From Bacteroidales bacterium (lineage in GTDB: Bacteria > Bacteroidota > Bacteroidia > Bacteroidales > Prolixibacteraceae), in the NCBI GenBank assembly GCA_012729335.1, contig JAAYDJ010000019.1, positions 1 to 38,650 on the forward strand: a stretch of 38,650 nt of DNA, written 5' to 3'. Position numbers and translations under genes: made by a program. The notes under the pieces are model-generated. The model did not search any database. It was not told the DNA's origin and saw nothing but the letters and a program-made list of their open reading frames with translations. Below are positions 35,001 through 38,650 of this stretch, in pieces (the stretch's first letter is position 1; every line of letters begins with the position of its first letter).

Positions 35001-38000
35001 GAACCCGATGCCAGGAGGTTTCCTCCGGTAGCTGCATCAAACCAGTCGGCTGTTTCTCCCGATCCGACGGTTACCATTATTTCAGGTATTTCCTGGTTGG
35101 CGCAAATGGTTTTATCTCCACCCGTAACAGGTGCGGCAGGAAGGGCATGAAGAGTAAGGTTTCCTGAACCGCTGGCGGAACAGCTGTTCCCATCAGAAAT
35201 CGTTACGGTGTAGTTTCCAGGTACATTGGTGTTGAAACTGGCTGCCCCTCCGGGATCTGGTGCTCCGGAAGGGACCACCCATGTGTATGTGTAGGAGCCT
35301 GAGGCAGGAGAAGGCGTGGCTTTCATCTCAGCAGTACTGCCATCAGGGCAAATGGAAGGAGAATTGACGGTCACTGTAGGATTGGCATGAATGGTCAGGG
35401 TACCTGATGCGCTGGCAGTACAGTTCTTCCCATCGGAGATGGAAACGGTGTAGATGCCAGGCACGGAAGCCTGAAAACTCGCCACATCTCCTGGATTTGA
35501 TGCCCCTGACGGAACCGTCCAGGTGTAATGATAGGTGCCGGAGGTTGGCATGGGTGAAGCTGTGATGGTTGCAGATCCTGTACTGGCACATATCACAGGT
35601 GAATTGACCGTGACGGTGGGATTGGCATTAATGGTCACCGTTCCGGAACCACTTGCAGTGCAAACGTTGGCGTTGGTTATGGTTACTGAGTAAGTTCCAT
35701 CGATGGCCGTGTTGAACCCTGGGACATTGCCAGGATTGGTCACCCCAGCTGGCACAGTCCAAACATAAGTGTAGGTTCCTGCAGGAGAGGGGATTGCTGA
35801 AATAGAAGCCACCCCTTCACTGGCACATATTTCGACAGAAGAAACGGTCACAGTGGGAACAGGATGGACCGTCAGGGTGCCGGTGCTAGTGGCTTTACAG
35901 GATTTTCCGTCAGTGATTTCCACGGTATATTCCCCCGCCACATCGGTGGTGAAGCTGCTTACATTGCCAGGATCAGTCATACCTGCCGGGACGGTCCAAC
36001 TGTAGGAATAGGTACCTGTGGGAGAAGGTGTGGCGGAAATGGTGGCCGGTCCTGACCCGGCACAGATGGCAGGGGAATTGACCGTGACGGTTGGGTTGGG
36101 ATGGATGGTGAGGGTTCCGCTCCCAGTACCTTTACAAAGGTTGGCATCGGTAATGACTACGGAATAATTCCCTGCAAATGAGGCATTGAAAGAAGCCACA
36201 TTTCCGGGATTGGCAGCGCCTGCGGGAACACTCCAGGTGTACTGGTAGGACCCGGCCGACCCCGGAGTCGCAGTTATGGTAGCTGAACCTACACTGGCAC
36301 AGATTTCTGGCGAATCTACCGAGACAGTCGGAAGGGGATAAACCGTGATGGTGACGGCGCCAGTAGCAGAGGTGTACCCATCGTTCACCGTCAGACTATA
36401 CATCGTGGTTACTGTGGGATTTACGGTCGGATTGGCCTCTGTACTGGTAAATCCGGCTGGATTGGAAGTCCAGGAATAGGTGTAGGTCCCGGATCCTCCG
36501 GAAGCATTGGCTGTCAACTGAGAAGGGCTGCCGGCGCACACAGCGGTTGGAGAGGCCACCGGATTTACGGCCAAACTAGGACCGGTTATGGTTATGGTCA
36601 TCACATCGCTGTTGGTACAGCCATTAACATCTGTTACCGTCAGCCTATACTGGTCCGTAACACTCAGGTTGATTGTAGTAGGATTTAACAGGGAAGCGCT
36701 AACGAATGCTGCAGAGGGTGTCCATGCATAAGTAAGTGTTCCGCTGCCAGTTGCTGTTGCTCCGCTGATTGGAGTTGAGGTCCCGTTTGGAATGGAGAGA
36801 TCGGGCCCCGCCGACACCACAGGGAGAGCATTCACATTCATCGTGATAGTTGGTGAGGTCGCAGGATTTCCGGTAGTGCAGGATTCCGATGAAGTCAGCA
36901 CCACATAATACTGATCTCCATTGGAGGGCTTAGTCGTGTAGGTTGAACTGTTGGCGCCCACCGGACTGGAGTTTTTATACCATTGGTACACAGGAGTCGC
37001 TCCGCCATTGGTTGCCGTAGCGGTGAAGGTGACAGAAGTGCCTGCACAAATGGTATTGCCAGAAGGGGCTATGGAAACCGATACCGGGAGTTTATCCGTC
37101 ACATTCATCGTAATGGGATTCGAAGTGGCCGGACTGCCGGAAGGACATGGCTCACTTGAAGTCATCCTGACGGTAACGATATCCCCATGGGCCAAATCAG
37201 ATGTGACCAGGGTAGCTCCTGTTGCACCTGAAATTAGGGTAGCTCCCTTGTACCATTGGTATGTTGGTGTTGTACCTCCATTGACAGGTGTGGCCGTAAA
37301 GGTTACTTCTGTTCCGCTGCAGATGGTTCCGGCAGGGGAGGCAGATATGGTAACACTTGCAGGCAGGATGGGATTCACCTGCATGGTTAAAGCATTTGAA
37401 GTAGCCGGAGATCCTGATTGGCAAGTCTCCGAGGAGGTAAGGACACAGGTAATGACATCTCCCTGTTTTAGGGAAGCATTGTTATATGTGGATGCGTTCG
37501 AACCCACATTGATACTGTTGAGTTTCCATTGATAAACAGGAGAGGAGCCTCCATTGACCGGGGAAGCGGTAAAGGTCACCTGGGTTCCTTCGCAAATTGC
37601 TCCGGATGGATTTGCTGTTATGGAAACGGAAACGGGGAGAATGGGATTCACCACCATGATGATGGTGTTGGAAGTTGCGGGACTTCCGGTTTGGCAGGTT
37701 TCAGAAGTTGTGACGATACATGTGATCTGGTCGCCTTGTTTGAGCGCTGAATTGATGTAGACAGGATTGTTAGAGCCGACGTTGGTGTCATTCAACTGCC
37801 ATTGGTAAGAGGGAGAAGTGCCCCCGTTTAAAGGAGTTGCAGTGAATGTAACCGAGGTTCCGTCACAGACCGGACCTGCAGGTGTGGCACTTATTGCGAC
37901 ACTGACTGGTAAATTGGGATTGACCTCCATTACAATCTGGTTGGAGGTTGCCGGATTTCCGGTGGTACATGTTTCGGAAGAGGTGACCACGCAGGTGACG

Positions 38001-38650
38001 ATATCGTGGTCATTGAGTGTGTTACTCGAGAAAGTCTGATTCTGGGGACCAGGAACATCTATTCCGTTGATTTTCCACTGGAAGGCTGGTGTTGTTCCGG
38101 CATTTACTGCTGTGGAGGTGAAGTTTACAGTGGAGCCAGAACAGATGGGGCCTGAAGGAGAGGATGTTATGGAAACACTCACAGGAAGCAGCCGGTGGAC
38201 GGTAACTTGTTTGTCCGCTGTGACCGAAGCACAAGGGCCCGTTGTCATGAGGGTTAATACAGCCTCTCCGTAGAAGCTTGCGGGGGGTGTCCAGGTAGCG
38301 TTTGCGAAATCACCGGGTGAAGGATAATTAAAAGATCCTCCGACCGAAGAAGACCAGGAAGCGTCTGTGGCACTCCCACCGATTGTTCCTCCCAGAGCTG
38401 TGGAAGTACCCCCCTGGCACATAGTCAAGGCATTACCGGCATCCGCGGTCGCTAAGGGATTCACAATGAAAGCGCCGGAAACGTTACTTGTGACGGTGCC
38501 GCAAGTTCCGGTGACAATGCAGTAATAGTAGAGAGTACCGGCGACGTTGGACTGTGGGGTATATGTATTTGTCTGTGCTCCGTTTGCCGATCCCAGGGAA
38601 GTTCCACCGGAGGTGGATGCATTGGTGTTGCTGTACCACTGGTAGGAGAG
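26039..38650 (-). CDS. Giant multi-repeat secreted protein with T9SS sorting domain (5' end outside the window)
   Basis: The frame is open without a stop from the right window edge to the TAG at 26041-26039, at least 4203 codons. A GTG at 38464 is not the true start: the upstream sequence continues in frame with typical Ig-like text (LSYQWYSNT, GTLYYYCIVTGTCG). From the N-terminal side it has five roughly 90-residue Ig-like repeats, a mixed Ig/PKD part, five roughly 79-residue repeats, seven diverse Ig-like units, six roughly 87-residue PKD-like repeats, a non-repetitive section (29294-30590) and six repeats with the AYNTW...GGC motif. It ends in a C-terminal region (SGNWKTPSIWIT...) and a T9SS type A sorting domain (about 26042-26270; VYDMLGRKIYES, GVYMVRV). 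Such proteins serve as adhesins or gliding-type surface filaments in Bacteroidota. No enzyme domain is recognised. Confidence 0.92.
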   Translation of the reverse strand, partial: LSYQWYSNTNASTSGGTSLGSANGAQTNTYTPQSNVAGTLYYYCIVTGTCGTVTSNVSGAFIVNPLATADAGNALTMCQGGTSTALGGTIGGSATDASWSSSVGGSFNYPSPGDFANATWTPPASFYGEAVLTLMTTGPCASVTADKQVTVHRLLPVSVSITSSPSGPICSGSTVNFTSTAVNAGTTPAFQWKINGIDVPGPQNQTFSSNTLNDHDIVTCVVTSSETCTTGNPATSNQIVMEVNPNLPVSVAISATPAGPVCDGTSVTFTATPLNGGTSPSYQWQLNDTNVGSNNPVYINSALKQGDQITCIVTTSETCQTGSPATSNTIIMVVNPILPVSVSITANPSGAICEGTQVTFTASPVNGGSSPVYQWKLNSINVGSNASTYNNASLKQGDVITCVLTSSETCQSGSPATSNALTMQVNPILPASVTISASPAGTICSGTEVTFTATPVNGGTTPTYQWYKGATLISGATGATLVTSDLAHGDIVTVRMTSSEPCPSGSPATSNPITMNVTDKLPVSVSIAPSGNTICAGTSVTFTATATNGGATPVYQWYKNSSPVGANSSTYTTKPSNGDQYYVVLTSSESCTTGNPATSPTITMNVNALPVVSAGPDLSIPNGTSTPISGATATGSGTLTYAWTPSAAFVSASLLNPTTINLSVTDQYRLTVTDVNGCTNSDVMTITITGPSLAVNPVASPTAVCAGSPSQLTANASGGSGTYTYSWTSNPAGFTSTEANPTVNPTVTTMYSLTVNDGYTSATGAVTITVYPLPTVSVDSPEICASVGSATITATPGSAGSYQYTWSVPAGAANPGNVASFNASFAGNYSVVITDANLCKGTGSGTLTIHPNPTVTVNSPAICAGSGPATISATPSPTGTYSYSWTVPAGMTDPGNVSSFTTDVAGEYTVEITDGKSCKATSTGTLTVHPVPTVTVSSVEICASEGVASISAIPSPAGTYTYVWTVPAGVTNPGNVPGFNTAIDGTYSVTITNANVCTASGSGTVTINANPTVTVNSPVICASTGSATITASPMPTSGTYHYTWTVPSGASNPGDVASFQASVPGIYTVSISDGKNCTASASGTLTIHANPTVTVNSPSICPDGSTAEMKATPSPASGSYTYTWVVPSGAPDPGGAASFNTNVPGNYTVTISDGNSCSASGSGNLTLHALPAAPVTGGDKTICANQEIPEIMVTVGSGETADWFDAATGGNLLASGSLSYKPTAAGTYFAQTRNTVTNCVSDSRTAVSLTIHPLPTATIDGTAAICQGGTPEPVITLTGNGGTGPYDFVYRINSGPFLNSTGNNQTTLTAPSSVAGTFIYHLTSVTDHNNCVSSITNQTATITVHSLPQPPVAVDREFCFDGASHSASATPAAGESVVWYDAPVNGNVTSAPTASAVGSYSAYAAARTDATGCESPSRNLVTLTIHPLPTVNAIDNQVVCNTDVIAEIPVTGPVSETAFTWTNSHPGIGLQASGSGNIPTFTAINTGTTPVTATIAITPVANNCSGTILTFTITVNPTPIADQPAPVTVCNDVTIPALTLSGNITGASYAWTNDNTSIGLPANGTNSIPSFKAINTGNTAAQANITITPSFTQGGVTCTGEPKTYTITVLPTPTAVVPIEMTLCHGIATTPYPLTGTPTDVSFNITGGSAIGLSDQTGVKEIPSFIPVAGNALITVTPVSNGCTGTHGMFNLVVRPTPSATISGGTTVCQNAPAPNLVVSNPTPYHVKVTYTINGTVSSSININGNGNASISVPTAQAGTFNYQLTEIQYLDEPFCTNITLTGSASVVVNALPNTTITGPLNACAGSGNYVYSTEAGMNDYVWTVSSGGVIASGGTSTDNTITITWNTAGIQTVSVRYSTPQGCASASPASQQVTVSSLPVPTLTGLVNVCKGATGITYATQAGMTNYTWAVSSGGTITSGGGSSNNSVTITWHTEGIQNVSVNFTNSNGCTASTPTVVNVTVNNLAVPTLSGPTEVCAGTSGHVYTTEAGMSNYSWTVSAGGSITAGNNSTSNSITVKWNTSGAQTVSVNYANASGCAASGATLYNVTVNALPVPTISGDALACGGSSVIYTTELGMSNYQWTVSAGGAIVSGGTPSDPSMTVLWSGSGAQSVSVGYTNSNGCQSSSPTVKNITVSAEAQATLTGVTEVCQGSTGRVYTTQTGMTNYVWSIPAGATVTAGGTSSSNSVTITWIGSGAQAISVYYTSTNGCRSTTATATVNVNPLPVPVITGDNEVCAGDAGLLYTTESGMSNYVWTISTGGTITSGGGTTDNSATVTWNTPGSQQISVRYTNASGCVATASTVYPVVVHPLPLVSCPGDFKVCHNAAPFTLTGAAPAGGSYSGPGVNAGVFNPATAGTGTHIITYTYSGTCINTCTFNITVDPAPVGSNITTSVCSESELSFDLQSAITNGIACNFTWTYTDNSNVTGESNGSGDYLVQSLVNNSYTIARDVTYTVTPISEESNCPGSPFTVTVTVNPVLAPVNISWNSNYNQDVFEVCAGGSVLNDNDLDIIPTPANGAFNGQNPRWEYSYSTDGPWIPVPGNWYGGNYQFIISTELISEIGDYYFRFARTNSYGCTSSSDIIELHVISTMVVEAGGPDYVCSSTYQTPYTLAGSYVGGISSTPKTGTWTSNNGGTFVQNLSNPSEATFTPPNNFVGEITLTLTTNDPGGECEPLTDTRIVRVLPAGAFQGCQAPDTWPLTNTNANGSTTINCGIELTGGDNSSGSQGSTAISHCSGSGTFSFDWSFSSPTNNLVWHSEDQQSGSRATTRSLVVPIPTNLEIGDLIIITLHYRYGQVNINSPSGFTRIRLDNNDYVAVATYYKIAEASDLSVTNYTFTSSSDLQSDSRIYSSRVTGHNPLSPIGNSSGNSRSLESIPNNWSITIPSVNYTSANSMLVAAVSVAASPLYPNSPSGMTPVYYNNARTAVRVANQLLTSSGSTGDRAFTWPRYNNVNEYSFRVAAQMFIINPMTNPDVDAAYYTVNGAQTLLSNSDDSEGHVSIPVNSKDNIGFMVTTQRNTGGPGILNIYNLTVPNDIPVATGLSAITIPDCQDPAYTPVFQPPTALDDCGTLTTQTTDSGVTENDCSRSQSRTWVFVDNCGAASTPFVQTATWTVALPFSVTCPPDPHLPPCSNSTAIETAYNTWKAGFTHTGGCNVTTNINEIPPLTDLSCGGQLVFDFIATDLCGRTRTCSSTFTVDPPSDLTLTYPTDPLLPACSTQAEIETAYNTWKSGFSFSGGCTGVTSNLASIPALPENTGCGFTLEFDFTAEYRTPNCVFSVNHMSTFTVEAPVELKVTVPNDVSLSSCSTTSDIQTAYDTWKSGFFATGGCNPTTNIGSIPALGSIACGGTISFTYTADNPAGTCTSHAEATSTFTIGQASPISVTCPADPNIPACTDETTIANAYNTWVNGFKATGGCQVTTNIADVPPLGDITCGGQLSFTFRAANGPDRCAGQEECTATFTVGHTSTLTVNAPPSESVTGCANDPAVMTAFNTWLSQFSHSGGCQTTATDLTGYKLPDLCSGTINVTYTVSDRCGQSKSATSSFTVTPAALTAICPGNYTVDGCKTQTEINAEFSTWLAGFSYTGGCNVTATNLSGLTPPDALGDTIYVEYNISDACGQVNHCAASFITPYCALHFRTVTSGNWKTPSIWITSPDENAWSPTNQTPDWKNSKSIRVMDGHTVTVSDFIPVDRTIINPGGAVTIDLSGGALRNVVETADGHTEFIIESSPDPTSGGNGSGSLIALGDFLGKLTYNRQMRPDDYHYFSSPVGGLKISDFFALNSGKVDGIWSWSEPAQDWNDLTSSSDPFQSGKGYNLGYQGGDGKYAFPGTVVRSASVLVSSPFITGATAGIDRPAYDNLELVSGRDYGAGGWNLLGNPFTSAMDANTFITKNAATLSFDPNYQAIYLYAGDEGTEGIYYWIGVDGGDWTDSQNSSTNIQAGQGFFVLARNNAVSFTFDNSMQLHDTDVKLKSTRQPSWPGLRLTAQSEGQSMSTMVIFNDDMSTGLDPGYDIGLLSSGRNVEIYTALVKDNGFEFARQALPLAGYENNIIPVGVDAPNGGTVTFSAYMVPIDNGTFWLEDRTAGLITDLGRENYTVALPKNTLGTGRFFIHASPLTSTERVILRNDLTVRIWTSNQKVFIEGEVSAKAKASVYDMLGRKIYESRLQDERYNTFELPSVVKGVYMVRVDDGARTTTRKVVF
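27750..29293 (-). repeat. Six cysteine-containing AYNTW / GGC repeats in the giant protein
   Basis: Six units of about 80-85 residues with the pattern: a strand ending in CP or similar, a Cys, then an AYNTWKsGF helix-like segment, tGGC, TTNi..iP.l, CGG and a final strand ending in FTV. The first four are well conserved; the last two (AFNTWLSQF, EFSTWLAGF) are diverged. They resemble HYR-like surface repeats with several Cys per unit, suggesting disulfide-stabilised domains. Confidence 0.8.
31718..33277 (-). repeat. Six PKD-like repeats of about 87 residues in the giant protein
   Basis: Each unit follows the pattern LPvPtltG..evC.G..g.vYtTe.GMsnY.WtvsaGG.itsGg...nsvtitW...G.q.vsV.YtnsnGC. The six units share this spacing almost without gaps. 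The single Cys near the start and the GC near the end of each unit may pair. Confidence 0.88.
35144..36334 (-). repeat. Five Ig/PKD-like repeats of about 79 residues in the giant protein
   Basis: Units of the type nPTVTVNSP.ICA..g.atitAtPsp.GtY.YtWtVPaG..nPGnV.sFn....G.YtV.ItDgn.C.asgsGtLTih. DNA similarity between units is high (for example gaattgaccgtgacggt recurs), indicating relatively recent duplication. Confidence 0.88.
36837..38188 (-). repeat. Five Ig-like repeats of about 90 residues in the giant protein
   Basis: Units begin LPVSVsI...P.G.iC.Gt.VtFtatp.NGGttP.YQWk and end TSSEtC.tGnPATSN.itM.Vnp. They form the most N-terminal repeat family fully visible. The preceding sequence up to the window edge is a different Ig-like unit. 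Confidence 0.88.

Overview
The window looks like a chromosomal segment of a member of the Bacteroidota, probably Bacteroidales or a close relative. The evidence is two proteins with type IX secretion (T9SS) type A C-terminal sorting domains, a TonB-dependent receptor with an N-terminal carboxypeptidase-regulatory-like domain, Bacteroidota families (DUF4876, DUF6850-like barrel, DUF4857), and several promoter-like TAnnTTTG boxes. I saw no rRNA, tRNA, CRISPR array or transposase.

Left part (1-9521, all + strand): a secreted double beta-propeller protein, a TonB-dependent receptor, a DUF4876 lipoprotein and an outer-membrane barrel of DUF6850 type. The last three look like one surface system of unknown substrate. 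Almost every gap here is filled with a different short tandem repeat (17, 38-39, 7 and 22 bp), and the barrel gene carries an in-frame 75-bp repeat. Positions 9647-12750 hold a three-gene ABC transporter operon (ATPase, permease, DUF4857 protein). A RelE/ParE-type toxin-antitoxin pair follows at 12821-13281.

Middle part: on the minus strand are a thioredoxin-like (TlpA/DUF5106-type) periplasmic protein, a YdeI/DUF1905 protein and epoxyqueuosine reductase queG. A plus-strand subtilisin-type lipoprotein with PKD domains follows (16484-18595).

The most interesting locus is 18610-26061, a lasso-peptide-type RiPP cluster. In minus-strand order it encodes an HPr-kinase-like kinase, a transglutaminase-like leader protease (B2), a 49-residue precursor that I found in the apparent gap at 23380-23529, an asparagine-synthetase-like cyclase lacking the glutaminase cysteine, a YkgJ-type cysteine-cluster protein, a PqqD-like leader-binding protein (B1) and an ABC exporter. 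A nucleotidyltransferase is transcribed divergently from a shared promoter region with an inverted repeat. The predicted core is unusual: Ser1, Glu8 as likely ring acceptor, no aromatic residue and a strongly cationic tail.

Right part (26039-38650, minus): one reading frame of at least 4203 codons, still open at the window edge. It encodes a giant repetitive cell-surface or secreted protein made of several families of Ig/PKD-like repeats and ending in a T9SS sorting domain. Its 3' end overlaps the nucleotidyltransferase gene tail-to-tail by 23 bp.
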